Source: Streptomyces sp. DT2A-34 (lineage in GTDB: Bacteria > Actinomycetota > Actinomycetes > Streptomycetales > Streptomycetaceae). Taken from it: a stretch of 64,000 bases of DNA. The notes under the pieces are model-generated. The model had not been told where the DNA came from and searched no databases. It saw only the letters and a program-made list of their open reading frames with translations. A program made the position numbers and the translations under genes. The number at the start of each line of letters is the position of its first letter. Positions within the stretch are counted from its first letter, which is position 1. Location: assembly GCF_030499515.1 (NCBI RefSeq), contig NZ_JASTWJ010000001.1, forward strand, positions 8,164,001-8,228,000, in the 5' to 3' direction. Shown here one piece after another: positions 1-7,542 of this stretch.

Positions 1-239
1 TCGGCCAGGCGGACGTACCGGTGCCGTCCCTGCCGCTCCTCGGCGAGCAGCCCGCCCGCGACGAGCTTGCTCAGATGCTCGCTCAGCGTCGACGCGGCGA
101 CCCCGGCGTGCCGCGCCAGCTCACCGGCGGTCCACGCCCGCCCGTCGAGCAGCGCCAGCAGACAGGCGGCCCGGGTCTCGTCGGCGATCAGCGCGGCGAG
201 CCGGGCCAGCTGGGGCACCTGGGGATCCCTGGTGGTCAT
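1..239 (-). CDS. ArsR-type winged-helix regulator, 3' end missing
   Basis: The frame starts at an ATG read leftwards from 239 and runs off the window, so only about 79 residues are seen. They form a typical ArsR-like winged helix: an N-terminal helix (LARLAALIADETRAACLLAL), then a recognition region around residues 35-60 (ELARHAGVAASTLSEHLSKL) and the start of the wing (RQGRHRYVRL). No metal-sensing cysteines fall in the visible part, so the ligand cannot be guessed. Helix-turn-helix family assignment is secure; target genes are unknown and probably lie to the left of the window. Confidence 0.8.
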   Translation of the reverse strand, partial: MTTRDPQVPQLARLAALIADETRAACLLALLDGRAWTAGELARHAGVAASTLSEHLSKLVAGGLLAEERQGRHRYVRLA

Positions 240-286
240 GGATCCCAGCGTGCGGCACGGACACTTCGGCGTCCGCCGAACCGTGG

Positions 287-928
287 CTAGCCGACGCGCC
301 CGACCTGCTCATACTGCCGCGCCAACCCGTCCAGCAGCGCCGCGAGGCCCGTCTCGAAGGCCCGCTCGTCGATCTTCTCCTGCTGCTCGGCGAGGAGGTG
401 GGCCTGTCCGAGGTGGGGATAGTCGGCGGGGTCGTACGCGCTCGCGTCGTCCACGAAGCCGCCGGCGAACGAGCCGAGCGCCGAGCCCATGATGAAGTAC
501 CGCATCAGCGCGCCGATGGAGGTGGCCTGGGCCGGCGGCCAGCCCGCGGCGACCATCGCGCCGTAGACGGCGTCGGCGAGGCGCAGCCCGGCGGGGCGGC
601 GGCCGGGGCCCTGGGCGAGGACCGGGACGATGTTCGGATGGTCGCGCAGGGCGGCCCGGTAGGAGACGGCCCAGTCGTGCAGCGCGGTCCGCCAGTCCCG
701 GCCGTCCTCGAACATCGTCAGATCGACCTGGGCGCTGACCGAGTCGGCGACCGCCTCCAGGATCTCGTCCTTCGTGCGGAAGTGGTTGTAGAGGGACGGC
801 CCGCTCACCCCCAGCTCGGCGGCGAGGCGGCGCGTGGAGACGGCCGACAGGCCCTCCGCGTCCACGAGTTCGCGAGCCGTCTCGACGATCCGGTCGTAGC
901 TGAGGAGGGGCTTGCGCGGTCGGGCCAT
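287..928 (-). CDS. TetR-family repressor (divergent to acyl-CoA dehydrogenase)
   Basis: A 213-residue TetR-type regulator. The N-terminal helix-turn-helix is clear at residues 10-55 (RRLAAELGVSGPSLYNHF), and the remaining all-helical part would bind the ligand and dimerise. I prefer the ATG at 928 (MARPRK) over the one at 937, because the basic MARPRK start is usual for the family. The gene is divergent to the acyl-CoA dehydrogenase at 1052, with a 19-bp imperfect palindrome between them, so it most likely represses that gene and itself and responds to an acyl-CoA or related acid. The ligand is inference. Confidence 0.88.
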   Translation of the reverse strand: MARPRKPLLSYDRIVETARELVDAEGLSAVSTRRLAAELGVSGPSLYNHFRTKDEILEAVADSVSAQVDLTMFEDGRDWRTALHDWAVSYRAALRDHPNIVPVLAQGPGRRPAGLRLADAVYGAMVAAGWPPAQATSIGALMRYFIMGSALGSFAGGFVDDASAYDPADYPHLGQAHLLAEQQEKIDERAFETGLAALLDGLARQYEQVGRVG

Positions 929-955
929 GGCGCACATAGTAGGGCTGCCGAATGG

Positions 956-974
956 AAACTAGCAGTGCTAATTT
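956..974. promoter_or_regulatory. Probable TetR operator between divergent genes
   Basis: The sequence AAACTAGCAGTGCTAATTT is an inverted repeat with 9-bp arms around a central G and a single arm mismatch. It lies 28 bp upstream of the TetR start and 77 bp upstream of the acyl-CoA dehydrogenase start, where a repressor could block both promoters. Confidence 0.6.
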
Positions 975-1051
975 AAATGTACGGCTTTCAATGTACGGCT
1001 TCCCGCGGCCACCGTCCGCCGGGATGGCCACCGTCTGTGGGGTGACTCGGC

Positions 1052-2203
1052 ATGAACCTGGAGCTCAGCGAGGAGCAGACCGCCGTGCGGCAACTCGCGA
1101 GGGACTTCGTGGACCGCGAGATCGCCCCGCACGTGGTCGAGTGGGACCGCGCCGAGGAGGTGGACCGTTCGATCGTCAAGAAGCTCGGCGAGGTCGGCTT
1201 CCTGGGCCTGACGATCGACGAGGAGTACGGCGGCTCCGGCGGCGACCACCTCGCGTACTGCCTGGTCACGGAGGAACTGGGCCGCGGCGACTCCTCGGTG
1301 CGCGGCATCGTGTCGGTCTCCCTCGGCCTGGTCGCCAAGACCATCGCGGCCTGGGGGAGCGAGGAGCACAAGCGCCGCTGGCTGCCGGGCCTCACCTCCG
1401 GCGAGTACGTCGGCTGCTTCGGCCTCACCGAGCCGGGCACCGGCTCCGACGCGGGCAACCTCGCCACGCGGGCCGTACGCGACGGCGACGACTACGTGAT
1501 CAACGGCACCAAGATGTTCATCACGAACGGCACCTGGGCCGACGTCGTCCTGCTCTTCGCCCGCTCCACCGACGCGCCGGGCCACAAGGGCGTCTCGGCC
1601 TTCCTGGTCCCCACCGACACCCCCGGCCTGACCCGCCGCACCATCCACGGCAAGCTCGGCCTGCGCGGCCAGGCCACCGCGGAGCTGGTGCTTCAGGACG
1701 TACGGGTGCCTGCCGCGGCCATGCTGGGGGAGGAGGGCAAGGGCTTCTCGGTGGCGATGTCGGCCCTGGCCAAGGGGCGGATGTCGGTCGCGGCGGGGTG
1801 CGTCGGCATAGCCCAGGCCGCGCTGGACGCGGCCGTCCGGTACGCCGGCGAGCGCGAACAGTTCGGCAAGTCCATCGCCCATCACCAGCTGGTCCAGGAG
1901 CTGATCAGTGACGTCGCCGTCGACGTGGACGCGGCCCGGCTGCTGACCTGGCGGGTCGCCGACCTCATCGACCGCGGGCAGCCCTTCGCCGTCGAGTCCT
2001 CCAAGGCCAAGCTCTTCGCCTCCGAGGCCGCCGTACGCGCCGCCAACAACGCCCTTCAGGTCTTCGGCGGTTACGGGTACATCGACGAGTACCCGGCGGG
2101 CAAACTCCTGCGCGACGCCCGCGTGATGACCCTCTACGAGGGCACGAGCCAGATCCAGAAGCTGGTCATCGGGCGGGCGCTGACCGGGGTTTCGGCCTTC
2201 TGA
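1052..2203 (+). CDS. Acyl-CoA dehydrogenase
   Basis: This 383-residue protein has the standard length and order of a FAD-dependent acyl-CoA dehydrogenase: an N-terminal helical domain, a middle beta domain with the signature CFGLTEPGTGSDAGN (about residues 127-141), and a C-terminal helical domain. The motif ALQVFGGYGYIDEYP and the catalytic-region LYEGTSQIQKLVIGR near the C terminus match short/branched-chain members (SCAD/IVD-like) that use Glu in YEGT as catalytic base. It would oxidise an acyl-CoA to the 2-enoyl-CoA and pass electrons to ETF in the cytoplasm. Chain-length specificity cannot be read by eye. Probably repressed by the divergent TetR gene. Confidence 0.93.
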   Translation: MNLELSEEQTAVRQLARDFVDREIAPHVVEWDRAEEVDRSIVKKLGEVGFLGLTIDEEYGGSGGDHLAYCLVTEELGRGDSSVRGIVSVSLGLVAKTIAAWGSEEHKRRWLPGLTSGEYVGCFGLTEPGTGSDAGNLATRAVRDGDDYVINGTKMFITNGTWADVVLLFARSTDAPGHKGVSAFLVPTDTPGLTRRTIHGKLGLRGQATAELVLQDVRVPAAAMLGEEGKGFSVAMSALAKGRMSVAAGCVGIAQAALDAAVRYAGEREQFGKSIAHHQLVQELISDVAVDVDAARLLTWRVADLIDRGQPFAVESSKAKLFASEAAVRAANNALQVFGGYGYIDEYPAGKLLRDARVMTLYEGTSQIQKLVIGRALTGVSAF

Positions 2204-2276
2204 GCGGGCGGGCTGAGTACGCGGCTGAGTACTTCAGCGGATGTGGCCGGTGCCACCATCGCCGACCCTGTTGCCC

Positions 2277-2564
2277 ATGAGTGACACACCGGTCAAGCAG
2301 CAGAGTACGGCCGCCTTCTACGGCCAGTCCGTCGCGTCCTTCGCCATCGCCATGGCCGCCACCGGCATCGGCATCTACCAGCTGAGCGCCGACGCCTGGG
2401 TGCGCGGCTTTCTCGCGATCGCGGTCCTCTACCTGGTGACGTCGGCGTTCACGCTGGCCAAGGTGATCCGGGACCGTCAGGAGGCCGGGCAGATCGTCAG
2501 CCGGGTGGACCAGGCACGGCTGGAGAAGCTGCTCGCCGAGCACGACCCCTTCGAGAAGATCTGA
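2277..2564 (+). CDS. YiaA/YiaB-type small inner-membrane protein
   Basis: Starting at the ATG at 2277 (MSDTPVKQQ) the product is 95 residues long. It has two hydrophobic segments (about residues 18-36 and 40-60) joined by a short loop, followed by a charged cytoplasmic tail (RQEAGQIVSRVDQARLEKLL). This is the layout of the YiaAB two-helix family, whose function is unknown. An in-frame ATG at 2241 would add 12 residues without hydrophobic character and has no ribosome binding site. Confidence 0.75.
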   Translation: MSDTPVKQQSTAAFYGQSVASFAIAMAATGIGIYQLSADAWVRGFLAIAVLYLVTSAFTLAKVIRDRQEAGQIVSRVDQARLEKLLAEHDPFEKI

Positions 2565-2580
2565 GCCCGCGGGAAGCCCC

Positions 2581-2632
2581 AGGCCGGCAGCCGAGGCCGG
2601 CAGCTGGGGCCGACAGCCGGGGCCGGCCCCTC
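2581..2632. repeat. 13-bp tandem repeat, four degenerate units
   Basis: Units at 2581-2593 (AGGCCGGCAGCCG), 2594-2606 (AGGCCGGCAGCTG), 2607-2619 (GGGCCGACAGCCG) and 2620-2632 (partial match) follow one another without gaps just after the YiaA/YiaB-like gene. The last unit merges into a CCGGCCC/GGGCCGG hairpin. Confidence 0.7.
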
Positions 2633-2640
2633 CGGGCCGG
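2623..2640 (+). terminator. Short GC hairpin after YiaA/YiaB gene
   Basis: CCGGCCC at 2623-2629 pairs with GGGCCGG at 2634-2640 across a CTCC loop. No T-tract follows, as is usual in Streptomyces terminators. It may end transcription from the upstream gene. Confidence 0.4.
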
Positions 2641-2645
2641 ACGCC

Positions 2646-2661
2646 CTAAGCGCTCGCTCAG
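2646..2661. promoter_or_regulatory. Operator upstream of second TetR gene
   Basis: CTAAGCG-CT-CGCTCAG is a 16-bp inverted repeat with 7-bp arms, a 2-bp spacer and one mismatch. It has the same geometry and half-site as the perfect palindrome at 3852-3867 upstream of the MaoC gene, which points to one repressor acting on both promoters, most simply the TetR protein encoded at 2710. Confidence 0.65.
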
Positions 2662-2709
2662 TATCGGCGGTATGGTGGTTCCTCTGTCAGCGAGAGGGGC
2701 GAGTGAGCG

Positions 2710-3333
2710 ATGAGTACGGCGGAGGAGACGGCCGGCGGCGACACGTCGGCGTGGGGTGAGGTCACGCCCGACGCGGCACGGCGGCTGCTGATCGCTGCCG
2801 TGGAGGCCTTCGCCGAGCGCGGCTACCACGCCACGACGACCCGTGACATCGCGGGCCGCGCCGGGATGAGCCCGGCCGCGCTCTACATCCACTACAAGAC
2901 CAAGGAAGAGCTGCTCCACCGCATCAGCAGGATCGGCCACGAGAAGGCGCTCGAGATCCTGCGTACGGCTTCCCGCCGTGAGGGCACGGCGGCCGAGCGG
3001 CTCGCCGACGCGGTGAGCTCCTTCGTCCGCTGGCACGCCGGCGGGCGCACGACCGCCCGGGTCGTGCAGTACGAGCTGGACTCGCTCGGCCCGGACGCCC
3101 GCGCCGAGATCCTCGCGCTGCGCCGGCAGTGCGACGCCGAGGTGCGCGCGATCATCGAGGACGGCGTGACGGCCGGTGAGTTCGACGTGCTGGACGTGAA
3201 GGGCACGACCCTCGCCGTGCTCTCCCTGTGCATCGACGTGGCCCGCTGGTTCAACGTCGACGGCCCCTGGACACCCGACGAGGTCGGCGCGCTCTACGCC
3301 GACCTCGTGCTGCGGATGGTGGGAGCGAAGTAG
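2710..3333 (+). CDS. TetR-family regulator of the KstR2/FadR-like type
   Basis: The 207-residue product has a TetR helix-turn-helix at about residues 23-70 (DIAGRAGMSPAALYIHYKTK) and a long helical C-terminal domain. It is convergent with a MaoC-type hydratase gene. Matching palindromes in front of this gene and of the MaoC gene suggest autoregulation plus control of the hydratase. The C-terminal part (about residues 100-200) resembles regulators of fatty-acid or steroid catabolism, so an acyl-CoA ligand is likely but not shown. The start codon follows a GAGTGAG purine stretch. Confidence 0.88.
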   Translation: MSTAEETAGGDTSAWGEVTPDAARRLLIAAVEAFAERGYHATTTRDIAGRAGMSPAALYIHYKTKEELLHRISRIGHEKALEILRTASRREGTAAERLADAVSSFVRWHAGGRTTARVVQYELDSLGPDARAEILALRRQCDAEVRAIIEDGVTAGEFDVLDVKGTTLAVLSLCIDVARWFNVDGPWTPDEVGALYADLVLRMVGAK

Positions 3334-3350
3334 GGCCGGACGCCTTCCGG

Positions 3351-3812
3351 CTACAGGTAGTACCGCGAGACGGACTCGGCGACGCATACGGGCTTGTCCC
3401 CGCCCTCGCGCTCCACGCTGAACGCGACGGTGACCTGGACGCCGCCCGCCACGTCGTCCACGCCGGAGATGGTGGCGGTGGCACGCAGCCGCGAGCCGAC
3501 CGGCACCGGGGCGGGGAAACGCACCTTGTTCGTCCCGTAGTTGACGCCCATCTTCACGCCTTCGACCTTGATGAGCTGGGGTCCGAAGAGCGGGAGCAGG
3601 GACAGCGTGAGATAGCCGTGGGCGATGGTGGTCCCGAAGGGCCCGGCGGCGGCCTTCTCCGGATCGACATGGATCCACTGGTGGTCACCGGTGGCCTCCG
3701 CGAACAAGTCGATCCGCTTCTGGTCGACCTCCAGCCAGTCCGTGTGTCCCAGCTGCTCGCCCACCGCCGCCTTCAGGTCGTCGGCGGAGGTGAAGATCCT
3801 CGGCTCTGCCAT
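3351..3812 (-). CDS. MaoC-family enoyl-CoA hydratase
   Basis: I place the start at the ATG at 3812 (MAEPRIFTS), preceded by GAGAGG, giving 153 residues; an ATG at 3848 in the same frame lies close to the operator and lacks such a site. The single hot-dog domain carries the hydratase-2 pattern FAEATGDHQWIHVD followed by FGTTIAHGYLTLSLLP, in which Asp and His of the D-H pair (about residues 41 and 46) are the expected catalytic residues. It would hydrate 2-enoyl-CoA to 3-hydroxyacyl-CoA. The promoter has a perfect TetR-type palindrome. Confidence 0.9.
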   Translation of the reverse strand: MAEPRIFTSADDLKAAVGEQLGHTDWLEVDQKRIDLFAEATGDHQWIHVDPEKAAAGPFGTTIAHGYLTLSLLPLFGPQLIKVEGVKMGVNYGTNKVRFPAPVPVGSRLRATATISGVDDVAGGVQVTVAFSVEREGGDKPVCVAESVSRYYL

Positions 3813-3851
3813 GTCCAGGCCTCTCGCGTCGCGTATCTCGGATGCCAATAT

Positions 3852-3867
3852 CTAAGCAACTGCTTAG
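3852..3867. promoter_or_regulatory. Perfect TetR-type operator in MaoC promoter
   Basis: CTAAGCA-AC-TGCTTAG is a perfect inverted repeat with 7-bp arms and a 2-bp spacer, 40 bp upstream of the chosen MaoC start. It matches the imperfect site at 2646-2661 in arm sequence and spacing. Confidence 0.75.
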
Positions 3868-3931
3868 CATGCTAGGCCGTGGAGCCCCTGTCAACGGAAC
3901 CGGGCGATGACACGATAGGTAGGTTTGAGGC

Positions 3932-4489
3932 GTGCCCCAGATCCCCGAGAAGATCCACGAGCTCACGGTCGGCCAGCTCGCCGCCCGTAGCGGCGCCGCC
4001 GTCTCCGCCTTGCACTTCTACGAGTCCAAGGGTCTGATCAGCAGCCGCCGCACCTCCGGCAACCAGCGCCGCTACACCCGTGACACCCTCCGCCGGGTCG
4101 CCTTCGTCCGGGCCGCGCAACGCGTCGGCATCCCGCTGGCCACGATCCGCGAGGCCCTCGCCCAACTCCCCGAGGAGCGCACGCCCACGAACGAGGACTG
4201 GGCGCGTCTGTCGGAGACCTGGCGCTCGGAACTGGACGAACGCATCAAGCAACTGAACCGCCTGCGCGACCACTTGACCGACTGCATCGGCTGCGGCTGC
4301 CTCTCCCTCGACACATGCGTCCTGTCCAACCCGGACGATGTCTTCGGCGAACGACTGACGGGGTCGCGCCTGCTGGCGGAGCCGGGGGGCCGGCAGAAGG
4401 GGGAGCGGGCAGGGCCGAGAGGCGGGAGCAGGAGGCCGGGGACCGCTGCTGACGCGCTGCGCCGGCGTGCCGGGTTGGTTCGCCCATGA
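3932..4489 (+). CDS. soxR: Redox-sensing MerR-family activator SoxR
   Basis: The 185-residue product has a MerR winged helix ([20 protein letters not shown], residues 11-30) followed by the dimerisation helix and the SoxR cluster motif [12 protein letters not shown] (Cx2CxCx5C, residues about 117-128), which binds a [2Fe-2S] cluster. In Streptomyces SoxR responds to redox-cycling compounds, including the cell's own pigmented antibiotics, rather than driving a soxS cascade. I use the GTG at 3932. The tail after GSRL (about residue 147) is long, basic and Gly/Arg-rich, as in other Streptomyces SoxR proteins. No obvious target gene stands next to it. Confidence 0.96.
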   Translation: MPQIPEKIHELTVGQLAARSGAAVSALHFYESKGLISSRRTSGNQRRYTRDTLRRVAFVRAAQRVGIPLATIREALAQLPEERTPTNEDWARLSETWRSELDERIKQLNRLRDHLTDCIGCGCLSLDTCVLSNPDDVFGERLTGSRLLAEPGGRQKGERAGPRGGSRRPGTAADALRRRAGLVRP

Positions 4490-4531
4490 GCTCGGGGCTT
4501 TGGCTCGTGGGGCGGCTGCGGGTTGTGGTTG

Positions 4532-4560
4532 GCCGGTCGCGCAGTTCCCCGCGCCCCTTG
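4532..4560. repeat. Streptomyces intergenic repeat (GCGCAGTTCCCCGCGCCCC type)
   Basis: The stretch GTCGCGCAGTTCCCCGCGCC and its flanks match, from memory, a short element scattered through intergenic regions of many Streptomyces genomes. Its function is not known. It sits in the roughly 300-bp gap between the convergent soxR and RNA ligase genes; apart from this and the palindrome at 4633-4664 I see no gene in that gap. Confidence 0.5.
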
Positions 4561-4632
4561 GCCGGCTGCGGGGCCGTTGGCTGTTTCGCTGAGCCCCGTA
4601 GCCTGCGAGCGACAGCGCCGCTGAGGCATCAT

Positions 4633-4664
4633 GCTGCGGCTGCAGCTGCAGCTGCAGCCGCAGC
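4633..4664. repeat. Perfect 32-bp palindrome (CTG/CAG-rich)
   Basis: Positions 4633-4648 (GCTGCGGCTGCAGCTG) are exactly complementary to 4649-4664 with no spacer. The element lies between two convergent genes and could act as a two-way terminator or extrude as a cruciform. It is made of CTG/CAG/CGG triplets, so replication slippage may have created it. Confidence 0.75.
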
Positions 4665-4785
4665 CGGCCTCGCCTGCGGGCAGTCGGGCCGCTGGGGCGG
4701 CGCCCGTCCCAAAGACGGCGGCACCCGGCCGGCGCCGGCGAGCGCCTCCCCCCGGCACCAGCACCGGGTACCGCCAAGCCCAGGC

Positions 4786-5853
4786 TCACTCGTACTCGGT
4801 CCCACCCTTCCGAGTCAGATACGCCGGACTCACCGCCTTCGCGATCGCCCGCCTGCCGGTCACCGCGCTGTACCGCTCACTGACCGGCCGTATCACCACA
4901 CCCTCCCGCAGATGAAGCTCCCGCCCGGACACCGTCTCCCGCCCACTGGCGACTCCCAGCACCCGCTCGATGTCGTACGGCCCCTCGAACAGCCGCGGCA
5001 CCAAAGGCAGTTCCCCCTCCAGCACCTCCGCGGCGTCCAGCCACCGCACCCGACCGTCGATCTCCGCCGACACATCGAACACGGCGTAACCCAAGGTCTC
5101 CCGTCGCCCATCGGCCCCGTACGTCAGGTCCTGCACCCCCGCGCCGTACACCTCGCCGAAGATGCCCACCCGGCGCGCGCCCAGTCGCTCGGCCACCCGA
5201 ACCGCCGCCTCGGCGACGCCGTGCCCCCGCACCGTCCGCCAGTACAGATTGCGCGGATCCTCCCGCAGCGCCAGCGACTTCGCGCCGAAGCCCTTGGAGG
5301 AGACGTACACCCGGCCCTCGTCGGCGACATACGTGAGCAGGCACGCCGAGCCGTGCAGCTTCTCGGTCAGCACCACGCGCTCACCCGGCTCGAAGATGTC
5401 CGGATACCGCTGGATGTTCTCGATGTCGACCCAGGGCAGCAGACCCGGCGCAGACTCCACCTCACCGGACATCGTGGGCGGGATCGGCGGCACCCACTTG
5501 GTGACCCCGAGCACCTCCGCGAAGTCGGTCCCCTCCGCGGCCGCCCGCGCCAGATCGACGTCGGCCAGCGCCTTCGGCCGGCACACGATCCCCTGCGACA
5601 GCTCACCGCGCAGCCGCACCGCCCTGACCCGGTCGGCCCTGCTCCCCGCCAGCCGTCCGGTCAGCCCCAGTTCCTCGATCAGTCCGGCCGGCAGCACGGA
5701 CTGCTCGGGGATGTACACGGCGGCCTCACCGGTGCGGTACGCGCCCTTGGCGACGACGGCCCGGTACAGACCCACTTGGGCCAGCTCCAGGGCGTCGGCG
5801 TTGGGATGCTCGTGGACGGTCAGCACTTCGGCGGTGACGCGCAGCGTCGACAT
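4786..5853 (-). CDS. RNA ligase, DraRnl (Rnl5)-like
   Basis: The 355-residue protein fits the ATP-dependent RNA ligase family typified by Deinococcus DraRnl (about 340 residues): an N-terminal OB-like domain (residues 1-130, LRVTAEVLTVHEHPNADAL) then a nucleotidyltransferase domain. Motif I is KLHGSA with the adenylated Lys near residue 165, motif III is GIFGEVYG, motif IV is LREGVVIRP and motif V is AIAKAVSPAYL. Such enzymes seal 3'-OH/5'-phosphate nicks in RNA or RNA-DNA duplexes. No partner repair gene (3'-phosphatase, kinase, RtcB-like) lies nearby, so its substrate in this cell is unknown. Confidence 0.88.
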   Translation of the reverse strand: MSTLRVTAEVLTVHEHPNADALELAQVGLYRAVVAKGAYRTGEAAVYIPEQSVLPAGLIEELGLTGRLAGSRADRVRAVRLRGELSQGIVCRPKALADVDLARAAAEGTDFAEVLGVTKWVPPIPPTMSGEVESAPGLLPWVDIENIQRYPDIFEPGERVVLTEKLHGSACLLTYVADEGRVYVSSKGFGAKSLALREDPRNLYWRTVRGHGVAEAAVRVAERLGARRVGIFGEVYGAGVQDLTYGADGRRETLGYAVFDVSAEIDGRVRWLDAAEVLEGELPLVPRLFEGPYDIERVLGVASGRETVSGRELHLREGVVIRPVSERYSAVTGRRAIAKAVSPAYLTRKGGTEYE

Positions 5854-6002
5854 GAGGGGCTCCTTCAGGACCTCAGGTTCGTTTCATCGCCCCCAACTGT
5901 CCGGACGGGAAAGGGCTGGAGCGAGCCGATTAGCGGCTGGTATCGTCGCACTCTTCGGCCGGCACTCCGTCGCGCACGGAGTCCTGAAACGGGACCAGCC
6001 CC

Positions 6003-6730
6003 ATGTCCTCAGCCGCCCTTGACTCAGCCCTCGCCGAGATCGACACCGTCTTCGGCGGTTTCACGAGCCCCGCCGAGACCGGCTGCGGCTACTGCCACGC
6101 GCCCCAGGAGACCGCGTAACTGCGCACGCCGGACGTGCGGATGCCCGTGGACGTGGTGCGGTACTACCTCTTCGAGGTGCCCGACCCCCCAAAGGGGGGA
6201 CCCCCATCGACGACCACGAGGCCGTGATGCGGCGCCTGCTGCCGCAGGGCGCACGGGCGCCGGCCGACGGCACCCTGGGCGCGATCGGGTTCGGGGCTCA
6301 CGGGCTGTCCCGGGTGGACCGGCGCTCCTGGCCGGCCGAGCAGGTCGCCGCGATCGAGGCGTTTGTGCAGGCCTGGTGGCAGGGCGCCCTCACGACACCC
6401 GAGCCGCCGTACGGCATCGACGAGATCTTCGACACCTGCGCCACGATCGCCAGGACGGTGACCCCGTTCCTGGAGGGACGGGTTCCCGGCCCGGTCGCCG
6501 ACGCGCATCTCGCCCACTGCGCCGACGTCTGGCTGTACGACCTGCTGTCCGACGACTCCCCCTTCTCCTGGTGGTACGACGACACCGTGGACGCCGGAGT
6601 CACGGACCTGCGCGCCTGGCTCTCCGGCCCGGGCGCCGCACGCCTGCACGCGGCGGACGAGTACGAGCTCGCGACTCGCGCCGAACTCCTCGGCCTCCCT
6701 CACGACGAGCGCTGGGACCACCACCCGTAG
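6003..6730 (+). pseudogene. Broken conserved hypothetical gene (stop plus frameshift)
   Basis: Reading from the ATG at 6003 gives MSSAALDSALAEIDTVFGGF and a CGYC segment, then an in-frame TAA at 6117-6119. The same frame continues sensibly (LRTPDVRMPVDVVRYYLFEV) to 6185, where a 20-base stretch, C5 AAA G6 A C5, shifts the frame. From 6206 a second frame carries the remaining coherent protein (IDDHEAVMRRLLPQGARAPA and on) to the stop at 6730. Joined, the product would be about 240 residues. I do not recognise the family. The simplest reading is a decayed gene with one nonsense change and one small insertion; sequencing error is possible for either. Confidence 0.7.
6186..6205. other. 20-base C/A/G hairpin that breaks the reading frame
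   Basis: The stretch CCCCCAAAGGGGGGACCCCC follows a codon-clean GAC and precedes ATC GAC GAC. Its C-run and G-run pair into a tight hairpin, and 20 bases is not a multiple of three. It looks like an inserted mini-element or a slipped C/G run. Confidence 0.5.
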
Positions 6731-7431
6731 TGGACCAGCCCCGCCGCCACCAACTGCCCGTTCGACCCGGCCCGTTCCCCGTCCGGCAGGACCAGCGTGT
6801 CCTCCAGCCCGATACGCCCCGCCAGCCCCAGCCGCCCCGCCAGCCGCAGCACCGGCCACGCCCCCGCGTCCTCCCCGTGCAGCAGCACCGGACGGCCGAA
6901 CGCCGAGCCCAGGTCGGTCAGCAGCGCTCGGGCGGTCTCCTCGGCCGACTCCGCGGACCTGTCCGTCACCTCCGCCAGCACCCGCAGCACTCTCGGCCCC
7001 AGCGGTGAGGCGGCGAACCGTGCCGCTCCGTCGGTGCCGGACCAGATGCCGGCCTCGACACCGACGCCCCGGTCGATCAGGGCGGCGGCCACCTCCTCGG
7101 CGCCGTCTTCATGCCAGTTCACCGAGGCGTGGTCCGGCAGCACCGTCCAGCTCCGGATGCGCTCCAGCCGTGCTTCGGGATCCGGTTCCGCCCACGCGCC
7201 CGTCGTCACGCCGACCGGAACCGGAACCCGGGCCCGTATCGCCTCCAGCGTGGGCGCGAGCACCCGCGGCGACAGACTGTCCTGCCCGCAGGGGGTCTTG
7301 GGATGGACATGGATGTCCGTGGCCCCGGCCGCGACGGCCTCGGCCGCGGAGTCGGCCAGCGCCTCCGGCGAGAGAGGCACCACCGCACCGTCAACCGCCC
7401 CTCGGGGCCCGTTGAGACACACCTGGATCAT
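6700..7431 (-). CDS. BKACE-family beta-keto acid cleavage enzyme
   Basis: From the ATG at 7431 (MIQVCLNGPRG) the protein has 243 residues and folds as a TIM barrel of the DUF849/BKACE family. Metal-binding histidines are visible in DIHVHPKTPCGQDSL (about residues 40-55), with further family segments GVTTGAW, SVNWHEDGAEEVA, GVEAGIWSG, HGEDAGAWPVL and GRIGLEDTL. BKACE enzymes use acetyl-CoA to cleave beta-keto acids, forming acetoacetate and a new acyl-CoA. At about 240 residues it belongs to the shorter subgroup, so the substrate is open. It overlaps the broken gene on the other strand by 31 bp at its 3' end. Confidence 0.85.
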   Translation of the reverse strand: MIQVCLNGPRGAVDGAVVPLSPEALADSAAEAVAAGATDIHVHPKTPCGQDSLSPRVLAPTLEAIRARVPVPVGVTTGAWAEPDPEARLERIRSWTVLPDHASVNWHEDGAEEVAAALIDRGVGVEAGIWSGTDGAARFAASPLGPRVLRVLAEVTDRSAESAEETARALLTDLGSAFGRPVLLHGEDAGAWPVLRLAGRLGLAGRIGLEDTLVLPDGERAGSNGQLVAAGLVHYGWWSQRSS

Positions 7432-7542
7432 GTCTCGATGGTGCCAGTCACCACTGACAACGGCAGACGGGAAGAAGGGGGAGACATCGAACCGTCCGCC
7501 GACAAAGAGGGGGTGCGGCATCCCCGGCGCACCCCCGTCGTA

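Noticed and set aside
4786..6730. RNA ligase and its broken neighbour as a toxin-antitoxin or phage-defence pair
   Set aside because: The genes are divergent, the neighbour has no toxin or effector motif, and no defence gene is close.
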